From NCBI GenBank assembly GCA_018239715.1, contig JAFEGW010000007.1, positions 161,591-225,590 of the forward strand: a stretch of 64,000 nt of DNA. The letters are read 5' to 3'. Each line of letters starts with the position of its first letter. The first letter of the stretch is position 1. The notes under the pieces were generated by a model that worked only from the letters and a program-made list of their open reading frames with translations, was not told the DNA's origin and searched no databases. This DNA comes from Verrucomicrobiota bacterium (GTDB lineage: Bacteria; Chlamydiota; Chlamydiia; Chlamydiales; Rhabdochlamydiaceae). The position numbers and the translations under genes are program-made. Shown here piece by piece: positions 50,176-59,951 of this stretch.

Positions 50176-51276
50176 ATGTCAGTAAAATATTGTGTGATTA
50201 GCTCACTTTCATTGAATGTTCCAGATGTGCCGCAGCCTCTTTCTTTTGAAACGAACTTTTCTAAAAAAATACGTGATAAAACATTGCAAAAGCTTAAGGA
50301 GGATCAAGAAGAGTGGCTAGCGACGGACTCTCTTAAGCATCCTGAAAAATGGAAGGCCTGCATTCTGAATACAGTTTTGATCTGTCCTTCGATTGAAGCC
50401 ATTTCATTTGTTCCTGCAGAACTCAAAGCTCAACAAGTTTTATGTGCAATCAAGGCAGAGGACACCTCTCGACTTGTTTATGATTCTTTTATCCGCGATC
50501 CCGAGCTGGAAGTAAAAAAAGATTATATTGAAGGTGAAACTGCCATCCAGGCGTCTTTAGATGAAATTCAAGAGCAAGGACTCAAAGAATCTATCCAAAG
50601 TGTTCTACGGAGTTTTCTCAAGGACCCTTCTCTACGCCGTTTAGCTTTAACTTTTAAAGATGGAAACGGGCCTCGAACTCTGCGGGAATGGACCAAGGAT
50701 CCTCGGGATCAAGATGCTCAAGATTTTTATATTATCGGTACTCCAGCTTCATGGCCCACACTTCCGGCCGCTGGGAACGTCGCTCAAGTAGCCCTAGAAT
50801 CTCTTAAACCCGTGATCATGCATTATACCGACTCCGTGCTCAAAAAAACCTTAGAGGAATATGAGCGGCGGCCTCCTACTGAGAATTCGGTGTGGACCCA
50901 GCGCATTCTTTTCACTTTATCACGAGACCAAAGCATCTTTTCGATCAGCTTTATTCCTGCTGACCCTAGCAAAGCTCAAATTCTTCAAGTGATGAGGCAG
51001 GATCGTGCTCCCCAGCTTCTTTTTTACCATCAATATGTGGCTTATAGATTTATCAGTCCGGTTAAAACTGTAGATGGAGTTTTTGATCCTTCCAAATGGC
51101 AAGTTTCTGCGATTGCAGAAAGTTTATACCCTCGTTTGGCTGCTGTGATCAACAAAGCCGTGAATTATCTGAAGGAAGATTTTGCTTTATCGGGACTTGC
51201 CCTGACTTTAGAAAATAAGGCAGGCAAATCTGTTACCTATGTCTGGCTGAAAAGTCCTGCTCCGATTAAATCGTGA
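50176..51276 (+). CDS. Hypothetical protein with internal duplication
   Basis: A 366-residue protein of unknown family made of two similar halves. The first half has LKEDQEEW, CPSIEAISFVPAELKAQQVLCAIKAEDTSRLVYDSF and SLRRLALTFKDGNGPRTLREWTKDP in order. The second has KTLEEYER, DQSIFSISFIPADPSKAQILQVMRQDRAPQLLFYHQY and ALSGLALTLENKAGKSVTYVWLKSP in the same order. The halves span about residues 30-175 and 220-360. Each resembles an alpha/beta module. There is no signal peptide or membrane segment. The duplication is clear from sequence; the function is unknown. Confidence 0.72.
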   Translation: MSVKYCVISSLSLNVPDVPQPLSFETNFSKKIRDKTLQKLKEDQEEWLATDSLKHPEKWKACILNTVLICPSIEAISFVPAELKAQQVLCAIKAEDTSRLVYDSFIRDPELEVKKDYIEGETAIQASLDEIQEQGLKESIQSVLRSFLKDPSLRRLALTFKDGNGPRTLREWTKDPRDQDAQDFYIIGTPASWPTLPAAGNVAQVALESLKPVIMHYTDSVLKKTLEEYERRPPTENSVWTQRILFTLSRDQSIFSISFIPADPSKAQILQVMRQDRAPQLLFYHQYVAYRFISPVKTVDGVFDPSKWQVSAIAESLYPRLAAVINKAVNYLKEDFALSGLALTLENKAGKSVTYVWLKSPAPIKS

Positions 51277-51349
51277 GCTTTTCCCAGGCGGTTAAGTTAC
51301 CATCAAAACTGAGCACTGGAACGCAGAGAATCATAGTAAGATATGACTC

Positions 51350-54229
51350 TTACTTATACGAAATATAAGGCCCAATACCTTGGATATCATCCAGCTGGAT
51401 AGTCTCGTAACGGAACTGGTTTTGCTCCGGGAGAACTCCTTCCATGAGGACGGCCAGCCGCTTGAGGTTCGAGCGTGAAAGGAAAGTTTTGGCGGTTGCT
51501 GTAAAGTCTGTGTACGTGAGTTTTTTAACCGCTTCGATTCTTTTTTGGGTCCACTCAAAATCTCCGTCGTAGTCAAAAGCGAGCGTATAGAGCTCGCCGG
51601 CTTTGCCGGCGAGGGTTTCTGGGGGTCTTTCGAGTTCTTTGATGAGAGAGGCCTTAAGAGTTTCGTACCTCTGCTCGGGGATCTTTTTCTGGAAGTGTCG
51701 GCTAAATTCTTCGAGGAAAAGTTCGAAACGGGCTAGAAGTTCTGACGGTTGATGAGTGATGGATTGAACAGCAAAGAACTGGAGCAGTTGCCGCTCGGTC
51801 TCGACATCCCAAGATTTGGCAATATAGCCTGTTTGCTGTTTTGTTCTCAGTGTATTAAAAAAATCATCTTCGAGCGCGTTCGAAAGGATTTGCTGGACTG
51901 CCCTTTTTTCCATGGAGAAAGATCCTTCATGCAGCATCAGCATTGTGCTGTTGCCTTGACGCTCGGTGTTTTGAATGATCATGTGGGGCCCGAGATTATT
52001 CGAAGGGGAGAGGACCCCTTTTTTGTAATGCTTATCCGCAGCAAAAGGAGCTGCATTCAAGGAAGTTTTTAAATCGCTCCAGATATTTTCAGCTTCGGCA
52101 GAGGTCATATTGCCATAGACCATGCCTTCGGCATAAGATGTTTTAAAGATTTCGTGGGCAAAGCCGAGGAAGTCTTCATGGGAAATGTTCTTCAATGCTT
52201 GGTATTTAGCACGGGGAGTCGGCGCATTATTGTAGATCAAGCTATTGAGAAGCTGGGCGCTTTGCCGAATCGGAAGCTCTTTAGAGGCGTTATCGTAATC
52301 CGAGAGGAGTGATTGTTTATAAATATCGAACTCCGCAGCTGTAGGGGAGATATCCTGGAGGGACTGAAACGCCGTTTTGAGCAGAAGAGGGATTTTTTCG
52401 CTGTACCCGGAAGCATAAATACCAAAATTAAATTCTTGCTGAGAAAAATTTAATGCAAGTCCTGCTTGTGCTGCGTAAAAGAGAGGCGAGCAGAGCTTCT
52501 CTGACAGGGCTCGGTTATAGAGATCAAAAAGTGCGCGCGATTTGGCAGATCCGTCCATTTGAGGGGTTTTTAAAGAGATCAGAGCCGTGGTTTCAGGGAC
52601 GAGATATTTTTGATCTTGCTTAAAGTAGAGCTTTCCGAGTTCTTCTTGAGCTAAAAGCGTAGGATTTGCCGGCAGGTTTTGCGACGCGGGAATGAGAGCA
52701 ATTGATTCGGGAAGGTAAGGATTAGGAGAGGGGATATCGATGTGAGAGTGGGTTTTTGCGTCAGCCCAGGCGACGAGCTGAGAGGAAGAAGCTTCTTTAA
52801 GGGTATAAGAAGCATCCATCCATTTTTCTTTCTTATTCGTGGCAACTCCGGTGAGCTTAGGGTCGGCGCAGACGAGATAGATACAGGATGAGGGAGTCAG
52901 CGACTCTAAGAGGCTGCTGACCATTTTAGGATCGTAACGGAGAGGCAATACTGTTTGCTGGGGGAAAGTCTCTAATTTCTCAAAGACGAGGGCGGCAGCT
53001 GTGCTCGTGACAAACTGATAGGCATCGCTGCGGGATTGGTACTCGTAGCCGATTTTAGCCATGCGCTCAGTTTCATCAAAGATGTAGCGGGGGATGCCGG
53101 TCTCCTTAAGGCGGCTGAGAGTTTGGAAGGTGCGGAGGAGGATGGTATCGATTTGTTTGATTCCGGCTTCAGTGAGGGAGATATCAATGCTAAAGAGGCA
53201 GCTGCTTTTACTCCATTTATCTGTAGAAACAGAAACATTCTCTGCAATTTTTTCCCGCTTGAGTTGCTCTAAAAGGCCATTTTCTGTCCCATTGGCTAAA
53301 GCATAACCGAGAAGAGAGGTCGAGGCTGTCTCATTGTCCAAAGCGATTTCTTTCGGCAGCTGCCAAATGAGCGACACCGATTTGAGGTCTTTGACAGGCT
53401 TGATATAGAGAAAATGCCCTTTTTGCTGAGAAGAAAACATCTCGTCAGGATAAGCGGGGGCTTCTAAGTTGTGATTGGGCACCGGAGAGAAATGGTCGAC
53501 AGTGAGCTGGATCATTTCTTCCAGAGGAAGAGGAGAAATGGCCACCAAGTGCATGCGGTTGGAGCTGTAGTGTTCTTGATACCATTTTTTAAGAGCTTCT
53601 TGTGGAATATTACCCAGTGTAGCGGCGTTACCTATAGAGAAGGCTGCATTCGGGTGCTCTGGGTTGCCTGTTTCTTTCAGGATCATCATGCAGCGCCAGC
53701 CATCATGTTCAACGTTTTTGGCAAACTCTTGATCCACTGCATGAAGCTCGCGTCCGATACAGGAGGGGAGAAAAAGAGGGTCGACAAAGAAGTGGGAAAA
53801 TCGATCTAAAGCGCCCTTAAACCCGTCGTTGTTGATGGAAAAACTGTAGACGGTTCTATCCGGGGCTGTATAAGCATTGGGAGTTCCGCCATGATCGCTG
53901 ATGTACTGCATGTATTCGGATTCTTTCGGATAGGCTGTCGTTCCCATGAACAGCATGTGCTCTAAAAAGTGGGCCATTCCGGGATACTCTTTAGGATCTT
54001 GCCAAGAGCCCGCTTCAACGGAGAGTGCAGCAGCTGATTCATGCACCCCGGGATCGGAAACAAGATAAGCCTCTAAACCATTGCTGAGGCGGATTTTGGC
54101 GGTTTTTCTTTCGGAGAGTGCAGGAGTGAGGATTTTGAGAGGGTTTTTATCTTCAACCCGTTCATAGGAGGCTGCGCCGAAAACGTGGATCGTTCCAGCT
54201 ATTAATAGAGTGGTGATAAATTTTCTCAT
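51350..54229 (-). CDS. Insulysin/pitrilysin-type M16 metalloprotease
   Basis: A 959-residue zinc protease. The inverted motif HFLEH is at residues 87-91 (H87, E90, H91), with a distal glutamate in the helix that follows (LHAVDQEFAKN). A cleavable signal peptide is likely (MRKFITTLLIAGTIHVFGAA). Full-length insulysins consist of four homologous domains, and this length fits. It probably degrades peptides in the periplasm. Chlamydia has an insulysin gene beside plsB and a RNase E/G gene, the same order as here. Its start overlaps the GPAT stop by four bases. Confidence 0.92.
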   Translation of the reverse strand: MRKFITTLLIAGTIHVFGAASYERVEDKNPLKILTPALSERKTAKIRLSNGLEAYLVSDPGVHESAAALSVEAGSWQDPKEYPGMAHFLEHMLFMGTTAYPKESEYMQYISDHGGTPNAYTAPDRTVYSFSINNDGFKGALDRFSHFFVDPLFLPSCIGRELHAVDQEFAKNVEHDGWRCMMILKETGNPEHPNAAFSIGNAATLGNIPQEALKKWYQEHYSSNRMHLVAISPLPLEEMIQLTVDHFSPVPNHNLEAPAYPDEMFSSQQKGHFLYIKPVKDLKSVSLIWQLPKEIALDNETASTSLLGYALANGTENGLLEQLKREKIAENVSVSTDKWSKSSCLFSIDISLTEAGIKQIDTILLRTFQTLSRLKETGIPRYIFDETERMAKIGYEYQSRSDAYQFVTSTAAALVFEKLETFPQQTVLPLRYDPKMVSSLLESLTPSSCIYLVCADPKLTGVATNKKEKWMDASYTLKEASSSQLVAWADAKTHSHIDIPSPNPYLPESIALIPASQNLPANPTLLAQEELGKLYFKQDQKYLVPETTALISLKTPQMDGSAKSRALFDLYNRALSEKLCSPLFYAAQAGLALNFSQQEFNFGIYASGYSEKIPLLLKTAFQSLQDISPTAAEFDIYKQSLLSDYDNASKELPIRQSAQLLNSLIYNNAPTPRAKYQALKNISHEDFLGFAHEIFKTSYAEGMVYGNMTSAEAENIWSDLKTSLNAAPFAADKHYKKGVLSPSNNLGPHMIIQNTERQGNSTMLMLHEGSFSMEKRAVQQILSNALEDDFFNTLRTKQQTGYIAKSWDVETERQLLQFFAVQSITHQPSELLARFELFLEEFSRHFQKKIPEQRYETLKASLIKELERPPETLAGKAGELYTLAFDYDGDFEWTQKRIEAVKKLTYTDFTATAKTFLSRSNLKRLAVLMEGVLPEQNQFRYETIQLDDIQGIGPYISYK

Positions 54230-55233
54230 GGGACTCCTTTCACTAACATTTGATAATCGCGGCTGACCAAGTTCCAGATATGGTCGGCCCTTGCCTGGCG
54301 CCGGGCGTGCTTGTCAGATTGATCGTAACCTGGATATCTTTCCATGTCAATACAGGGCCCTACGGAGAGATGGGCGGGGCCGCGCTGGCCATGGCGTGCT
54401 TCTCCCAGCTCAATCTGAATCGCCTCGGGCGGCGGGAGCAAGTGATAGGTAGCAAGGGCCATAGGATAGAAGTAGGTCGGTGTCTTGGCTTTTTGAGCCA
54501 TGAGGTAGAACATTTCAATGCTTTGCGGATCGAAGGGCGCTACTTCCACCACTCCTTGAGCATTGCGGCGGTCGCGTCCTCCGCTAGGGGCCACATAAAT
54601 GCATTTTCCTCCTTCTTTCAGAAGAAGGCACATCAGTTCCATCGCTCGCTTGTTATGATGCTGTTTCTCGGCTTTTTTTTCGGGAGGATGGTCGATATAC
54701 CGCTTGGAGTAGATGCAGAGGAGGTTTCTGCCCATACTGAAGGGAATGGCCAGAGGATCGGTGATCACTCGTTCTCCCGCTACAAAAATCATATTTTCCG
54801 CGAGTTTAGGGTATTTCTCATCGAGCAGGATACTGATCGCCTGGGGATCGGCTTCGATCTGATGATTGGCAAGAAAAACAACGTTATGTCCCTGTTTTAA
54901 ATGAGAAATGACCTCTTCGATATGAGGATGGCCATGGACCTCTGAGGCTTTAACATCGATGAGGAGGCTGAAAAAGTCTTTCCCAAATTGATAATAGTCG
55001 AAAGGATACCGGATTTTTTCATGAAACGGCTGAAAGACAAACGGCGTGAGATGCTGGGTTTTGATGAGCTGCAAGAGATCCTCAAAACACTGATGGCAGG
55101 ATGAAAGGGGAATGCGATGCTCGGTTAAGACTTCAGCGAAGCTTTGATAGAAGGTGAGGCAAATGCGCTTCACCTTCTCCGACATCCATGCTTGCGCCTG
55201 AACTTTTTCTTCAAATTTCGAGTTGTTTGCCAT
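54226..55233 (-). CDS. plsB: Glycerol-3-phosphate acyltransferase, plastid/chlamydial type
   Basis: A 335-residue soluble GPAT of the plant-chloroplast (ATS1) type, which acylates sn-1 of glycerol-3-phosphate. The catalytic H-x4-D is FLANHQIEADP (His124, Asp129). VAPSGGRDRRNAQGVVEVAPFDPQSIEMF and YPMALATYHLLPPPE are shared with plant enzymes. It is unrelated in architecture to E. coli PlsB. It overlaps the RNase gene by 23 nt and the insulysin gene by 4 nt, so the three form one operon. plsX lies on the same strand about 3.7 kb away. Confidence 0.9.
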   Translation of the reverse strand: MANNSKFEEKVQAQAWMSEKVKRICLTFYQSFAEVLTEHRIPLSSCHQCFEDLLQLIKTQHLTPFVFQPFHEKIRYPFDYYQFGKDFFSLLIDVKASEVHGHPHIEEVISHLKQGHNVVFLANHQIEADPQAISILLDEKYPKLAENMIFVAGERVITDPLAIPFSMGRNLLCIYSKRYIDHPPEKKAEKQHHNKRAMELMCLLLKEGGKCIYVAPSGGRDRRNAQGVVEVAPFDPQSIEMFYLMAQKAKTPTYFYPMALATYHLLPPPEAIQIELGEARHGQRGPAHLSVGPCIDMERYPGYDQSDKHARRQARADHIWNLVSRDYQMLVKGVP

Positions 55234-56758
55234 TGGTTGTCGAATAGAATTGAAAATCGTTAAGATGAAGCGTGTCGTCGGAGTCGAATTTTAAGTCGGC
55301 ATTCCATTTCTCAGCTAATTTTCTTAAATACGACTTGTCTTGATGGCTTAAGAAGTGGTCTAAGCTTGGATGAGAGACCAGCTCCAAGGCAAATTGCTGC
55401 TGTTGCAAAACGAGTTTTTTCAATGTTCGTTCGATTTCAATGACGACGCTTTCATGTGTTTTAATAATTCCATTGCCTGTGCAATAAGGACATGCGGTGA
55501 ACATCATCTGAGCCAGAGATTCGCGGCTGCGCTGACGCGTCATTTCCACCAGGCCGAACTCGCTCATGCCTAAAACCGTGCATTTCGCCGAATCTTCTTT
55601 CATGGCCTCTTTCAGCCGCTCTAAAACACGCCGCTGGTTTTTTCGAGCTCGCATATCGATAAAGTCGCAAATAATCAGTCCGCCGCTATTGCGGATGCGA
55701 AGTTGCCTCGCGATTTCATCTGCGGCTTCCATATTGATGCGGACTAAAGATTCTTCCACATCTGTCGCTCTGCGTTGATCTTTGCTGCGGCCCGAGTTGA
55801 CGTCGATTGTGAGCATGGCTTCGGTACGGTCAAAAAACAGGTAGCCGCCGCTAGGGAGCCAGATTTTTCGGCGGAGCGCTTTGTCAATTTCCCGTTCCAC
55901 GCCAAATCGCTCGAACATCGGAGTCTTATCGCGGTAGTATTCAATTTTAACTTCATGGTCGCTGCAATAGCGTTGGTAAAGTTGTTTGCATCGCTGAAAT
56001 GTATTGTAATCGTCCACTAAAATGCGGGTGTAATGTTTATCGATGGCGGTGATGAGGGATCGCTTGATGAGGTCCGATTCTTCGAAAAGGCAGGTCGGTC
56101 GGTTGGCCTTTTCGAATTTCTCCATGATGTCTTTCCAGGTATTAAGCAAGTCATTAGCTTCTTGGATCAGTTGTTCCGGAGTGGCGTTCAAGCTGGCCGT
56201 CCGGCAGATCAGTCCCATGTCTTGAGGCATTTCGAAAGCTTGGATGAGTTTTTTTAGTCGGTCGCGGCCTGCGCGGTCTTCAATTTTGCGGGAAACTCCG
56301 CGGTGTGGTGTGTTGGGCAGCAGGACCAGGTAACGCCCTGCGATGGAGACATTGGAAGTCAGACGTGCACCTTTCGTTCCAATCGGTTCTTTGACGACCT
56401 GCACCAGCACAGGCTGGTCGGGTTTCAAAATCTTAGAGATATCGGTCTCCCGTTGCTTTTTGCGGCTGCGTCCTTCGGCTTCTAGATCGAGATCGAAATC
56501 CATATCGAACAGCTCTTGGAATTTTTGGGTGTTTTCCAAGATGTCGGAGATGTGGATGAAGCCGTTTTCGCCTTCATTAATATCAATGAAGGCCGATTGG
56601 ATGTTGTGTAAAATATTGGTTACACGTCCTCGGTAGATGTTCCCTGTTAACTGGCGGCTATTTTTTCTTTCAATCACCAGGTCTTGCAAAAGGCCGTTCT
56701 TCAGGAAAGCACACCGTGTCTCTTTCGATTCAACATTTAAAAGAATTTCTTGATTCAT
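55211..56758 (-). CDS. rng: Ribonuclease G/E family endoribonuclease
   Basis: A 515-residue RNase G-like enzyme that cuts AU-rich single-stranded RNA and processes rRNA. The S1 domain (NIYRGRVTNILHNIQSAFIDI) is at about 37-130. The catalytic core shows AMLTIDVNSG and LIICDFIDMRARKNQRRVL with the metal-binding aspartates. The zinc link CPYCTGNG near residue 420 is intact. There is no long C-terminal scaffold, so RNase G and not RNase E is the better name. Chlamydia calls this cafE. Confidence 0.93.
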   Translation of the reverse strand: MNQEILLNVESKETRCAFLKNGLLQDLVIERKNSRQLTGNIYRGRVTNILHNIQSAFIDINEGENGFIHISDILENTQKFQELFDMDFDLDLEAEGRSRKKQRETDISKILKPDQPVLVQVVKEPIGTKGARLTSNVSIAGRYLVLLPNTPHRGVSRKIEDRAGRDRLKKLIQAFEMPQDMGLICRTASLNATPEQLIQEANDLLNTWKDIMEKFEKANRPTCLFEESDLIKRSLITAIDKHYTRILVDDYNTFQRCKQLYQRYCSDHEVKIEYYRDKTPMFERFGVEREIDKALRRKIWLPSGGYLFFDRTEAMLTIDVNSGRSKDQRRATDVEESLVRINMEAADEIARQLRIRNSGGLIICDFIDMRARKNQRRVLERLKEAMKEDSAKCTVLGMSEFGLVEMTRQRSRESLAQMMFTACPYCTGNGIIKTHESVVIEIERTLKKLVLQQQQFALELVSHPSLDHFLSHQDKSYLRKLAEKWNADLKFDSDDTLHLNDFQFYSTTNGKQLEI

Positions 56759-56833
56759 AATTTACCGTGTGTGTGAAACCGCATTTTACACAGTTCGCAC
56801 CTTAAATACTAGTGGTAGTTATGCAATTGATTA

Positions 56834-57577
56834 TCAAGACTTTGGGATCGCCAAACCTAATTCTTCATAAATCTCGTTCACGCGAAAGGATTTTCCTCGG
56901 GGCCCTGTTACAAGAATAATATTTTTCTTCTGCAGTTCCATTTTCTTTTCTTCAGAAGCTTCGAGATATTGAGGGCTAATTTTAAAATATTTATTATACC
57001 AGGGATAAGGAGAGATTTTTCTTTCTGCTAGTGTAACGGATGATGTTGCAGCAAGAGTCTGGCAATAAGATTGGAGGTAATGAAGCTCAATTAGCAGAGG
57101 TAGCACCCCGGGTTTGGGAGTCATCGCAGGATCTGGCTGAGCTATCTTTTTTAGTTCATTAAAATGATTTTCAGCAGTAGCACGGATTAACTCGAGATTC
57201 TGTGTGGGATTATCGGTAACACTTAAGGAAAGGGTTGTGAAATGAAGAAGAACTTTATCTTGATTTTGACCCGACTTACCATAATGATAGCAAAGAGCAA
57301 AGGCTCCTAATCCCAGAAAAGGGAAAATAAAACCTAATCCTTTTAATGAGAATTGTCCTTGCCTAATTTTTGAAGAAATTTCCCAAGGCACTGTGACAAA
57401 GCTGGCGATACCGCAGACAACAGAAGCAAAGAATAGCCGCAGAGCTTTCGTGCTTAGAGCTTTTATTTTTTCTTGTTCTTTCACAGAATCAAATGTTCCA
57501 TTGACAAATTCAGTGAAAAAATGCGGTATTTCCATTGCGTTAATCAAAGAGGAAGCTTTTTGGATGGGATTTGCCAT
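56834..57577 (-). CDS. Hypothetical membrane protein
   Basis: The ATG at 57577 has AGGAG six bases upstream, better than the earlier frame start. The 247-residue product has two hydrophobic segments (about 47-67 and 77-97), then a helical soluble part ending in GPRGKSFRVNEIYEEL. No family was recognised. A decayed copy of the N-terminus lies just upstream at 57841-58116. The gene and its surroundings are noticeably AT-rich compared with rng and plsX and interrupt a gene order that is otherwise conserved in Chlamydia. Confidence 0.7.
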   Translation of the reverse strand: MANPIQKASSLINAMEIPHFFTEFVNGTFDSVKEQEKIKALSTKALRLFFASVVCGIASFVTVPWEISSKIRQGQFSLKGLGFIFPFLGLGAFALCYHYGKSGQNQDKVLLHFTTLSLSVTDNPTQNLELIRATAENHFNELKKIAQPDPAMTPKPGVLPLLIELHYLQSYCQTLAATSSVTLAERKISPYPWYNKYFKISPQYLEASEEKKMELQKKNIILVTGPRGKSFRVNEIYEELGLAIPKS

Positions 57578-58230
57578 AGATACTCCTGCTTTTTTCAAAA
57601 AAGATACCACTGGACAGGCAGAAAACTCAAGGATCTTTAATTTAAGACTGTCACTCTAAATCTAAAGTCTCAAGAGTAAAAGACGTCCCATCCTAAGTTG
57701 TGACTAATGATATATTTTGAGCAGCATTTCGTTTTTCTTGTCGGGTGTAGGGTGAAGATATGGGGTGTTAATAGTGAAACGCTGAGTATAGCTAGGATAA
57801 CATCCGTTCTCTCTTTTCTGAGCTTGAATCTGCTCCTTTGTCAACGATTTCCAATAAGATGAAGAGCACGACAGTGTCGTTGAAGAAAACGCAGTTTAAT
57901 GAACAATAATTGAGATTGAAGCTTGGAAATTGCTGCTAACAGAAGAGCGACAAAGCTTGCACAGGTGAAGATCGCTGAAACGAAGAAAAAGGTAAGACAT
58001 CGATATCTTGCATTCAGACATTTTATTTGCTCTTCCCACGGATGGCGGGTTCCATCGACGAATTCAGTAAAAAGCCTAGGATCGTCAAGTGCTTGGATAA
58101 AAAAAGATGCTTGATAAAAGCAGTGAGTGTAATGGATGGAATTTGTGATAAGCTTTTCAAATTTGAAGTGTTTTCTAAAAACTTACAGTCTTCTTTGAAA
58201 ACCCCCAAGATTTTCTAGAAAAATTTCCCT
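57578..58230. other. Gene-poor AT-rich stretch with paralogue remnant
   Basis: This is the only gap over 300 bases. Apart from the decayed gene fragment at 57841-58116, I see no intact gene, tRNA, terminator or strong promoter in it. Short open frames on both strands have no ribosome site and no family resemblance. Confidence 0.6.
57841..58116 (-). pseudogene. Decayed N-terminal copy of the adjacent membrane protein
   Basis: Read on the minus strand, the frame gives YQASFFIQALDDPRLFTEF, then VDGTRHPWEEQIKCLNARY and FFFVSAIFTCASFV. This aligns with IQKASSLINAMEIPHFFTEF, VNGTFDSVKEQEKIKALST and LFFASVVCGIASFV of the intact neighbour. No ATG, GTG or TTG precedes it between the upstream stop and the match. 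The frame ends at TGA (57841-57843) after about 90 codons, far short of the 247-residue relative. It is therefore a truncated tandem duplicate, unless a rare start codon is used. Confidence 0.65.
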
Positions 58231-58869
58231 TTAATACTGAATTTGATAAATTTTTCTTTTTTCACCATAACGTTCCTCTTCTTTCATAGAGCTGGGTTTC
58301 AGGTGGTTTTCGATCAATTTTATCGAGGCTTGATTTTCCAGAAGAGCAGACATTTCTAAAGCTTGCAGAGAATAACCTTGTACAAGAAACTTTTGGTTTT
58401 TAGCCAGTTGTTCTTTTACAAAATAATTCACAAAAGCATTCACTGATTCAGTTCCAAAACCATTTCCTCTAAATTTTTGAGCAAACAGATAGAAAATTTG
58501 GGCGACACCTGGTTGAGCATCATGTTCTTGGCGAGCTTCTATGACAATCAATCCAATTTTTTGTGAAGAACTGTCTTTTGAAATTACAACATAAGCGCTA
58601 TAAGGAATGCCTTGAAGAAATAAGTCATTCCAACCTATCACGTCGCTACTTACTCGCTTGAGGGTTCTAGGGATTCTGTCATGATAAAATTTCATGGTTT
58701 CTCTATTACCATAGAGCTCTTTCCAGATGAAAAACTGGTCTTCCATCTTAATCGGTCGAATAATAGTGCGTGCAGTTTCTATTTTTGTCTGTTCTATGTT
58801 ATTTTCAGGAAAAGTATAGATTACATTGAAATCTCTAGCAGAATTTTTACTCTGTCCGTCTCTCGTCAT
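58231..58869 (-). CDS. GNAT-family acetyltransferase
   Basis: A 212-residue RimJ/RimL-type acetyltransferase. IRPIKMEDQFFIWKELYGN at the N-terminus and the acetyl-CoA loop FRGNGFGTESVNAFV near residue 133 are the recognised parts. ALEMSALLENQASIKLIENHL matches the C-terminal GNAT helix. It is AT-rich like the adjacent accessory genes and different from the tandem GNATs downstream of prfB. The substrate is unknown. Confidence 0.75.
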   Translation of the reverse strand: MTRDGQSKNSARDFNVIYTFPENNIEQTKIETARTIIRPIKMEDQFFIWKELYGNRETMKFYHDRIPRTLKRVSSDVIGWNDLFLQGIPYSAYVVISKDSSSQKIGLIVIEARQEHDAQPGVAQIFYLFAQKFRGNGFGTESVNAFVNYFVKEQLAKNQKFLVQGYSLQALEMSALLENQASIKLIENHLKPSSMKEEERYGEKRKIYQIQY

Positions 58870-58933
58870 ATTTCCTTTTTCAAATTTACAATGAATATGA
58901 AGTTACCAACGCAGTTTATTTTAAGGCGAACTT

Positions 58934-59911
58934 TTAATAGTTCTTAAGCTGCGATTTAATTTTTTCCAGAAAATCGTGCTCGACGAGGCGCAGGGCGCCT
59001 TTTATACCGCGGACAAAGGTCTCTGGAGAGGAATCCCCATGGCATTTGACGACAACGCCGTTGACGCCGCATAAGATCGCTCCGGGATATTCGGCATAAT
59101 GGAGGCGGGAGCGTAGATTCACCAGCTCATGTTTGAGATGGGTAAAAGAAGATTCGCGGGAGCTTATTTCTAATTCTTCTAAAATAAACGCAGCGATGCC
59201 TTCGGCGGTCTTCAGGAAAACATTCCCCGTAAATCCGTCGGTGACTAAAACATCGATATTACCCTGGAAAACATCTTTTCCTTCGATATTGCCAGCAAAA
59301 ACAGGCGTGTCGCGGTTCATGGCTTCGAGTTTGATGTAAGCTTCGCGCAGCTGGGGTGTTCCTTTTTTAGCTTCCGTTCCAATGTTGAGAAGGCCGACGG
59401 TGGGATTTGCAATGCCTCGGCTTTTTTGGTAAGCGATTCCCATGGCTGCAAGCTGAAGGAGATGATCCGGTTTCAGGCTTAAATTAGCACCAATGTCCAG
59501 AACAGCGACTTCTCTTTTTTTGGTGGGAAGAAGAGCCAGAAGGGCGGGCCTGTCGATGCGGGGAAGGGTTTTTAAGGTTGTTTTCGCTGCCAGCAAAAGA
59601 GCGCCGGTATTTCCGGCTGAGACAAAGGCATCGATTTTCTTCTCTTTTAAAAAAAGGAGACCTTGGCAGAGAGAGGCATCTTTTTTACGGCGGACCGCGA
59701 TGATGGGGTCGTCTTCTTTTAGAATGACATCGGAGCTCTTCACGACGTGAATTGCAGGGTCTAGCTCGCCGCTCACCTCTTCGGAAGCAAAGAAAATGAT
59801 CTGGGCAGGAAATGGTTCTTCGTGAAGGGCTAAAACAGCGCGATAAAGATCCTCAGGGGCCGTATCACAGCCCATGAGATCAACGCCAATCCGATATTGA
59901 TGGTGAGTCAT
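58934..59911 (-). CDS. plsX: Phosphate acyltransferase PlsX
   Basis: PlsX makes acyl-phosphate from acyl-ACP, feeding phospholipid synthesis. RIGVDLMGCDTAPEDL at the N-terminus, SAGNTGALLLAA, VLDIGANLSLKPDHLLQLA and VTDGFTGNVFLKTAEG are diagnostic. I used ATG 59911; a TTG three codons earlier is possible. The 325-residue length is normal. It lies just after rpmF (about 40 nt), the usual yceD-rpmF-plsX order. With the GPAT gene nearby, the window holds two early phospholipid steps. Confidence 0.94.
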   Translation of the reverse strand: MTHHQYRIGVDLMGCDTAPEDLYRAVLALHEEPFPAQIIFFASEEVSGELDPAIHVVKSSDVILKEDDPIIAVRRKKDASLCQGLLFLKEKKIDAFVSAGNTGALLLAAKTTLKTLPRIDRPALLALLPTKKREVAVLDIGANLSLKPDHLLQLAAMGIAYQKSRGIANPTVGLLNIGTEAKKGTPQLREAYIKLEAMNRDTPVFAGNIEGKDVFQGNIDVLVTDGFTGNVFLKTAEGIAAFILEELEISSRESSFTHLKHELVNLRSRLHYAEYPGAILCGVNGVVVKCHGDSSPETFVRGIKGALRLVEHDFLEKIKSQLKNY

Positions 59912-59951
59912 GGTGCGCAACTCTCTTGTAAAGCCAAGTTACGCAACAAGT

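Noticed and set aside
51335..51354. AGTAAG/CTTACT stem as terminator between convergent genes
   Set aside because: Six A/T-rich pairs without T-tract and overlapping the insulysin stop codon.
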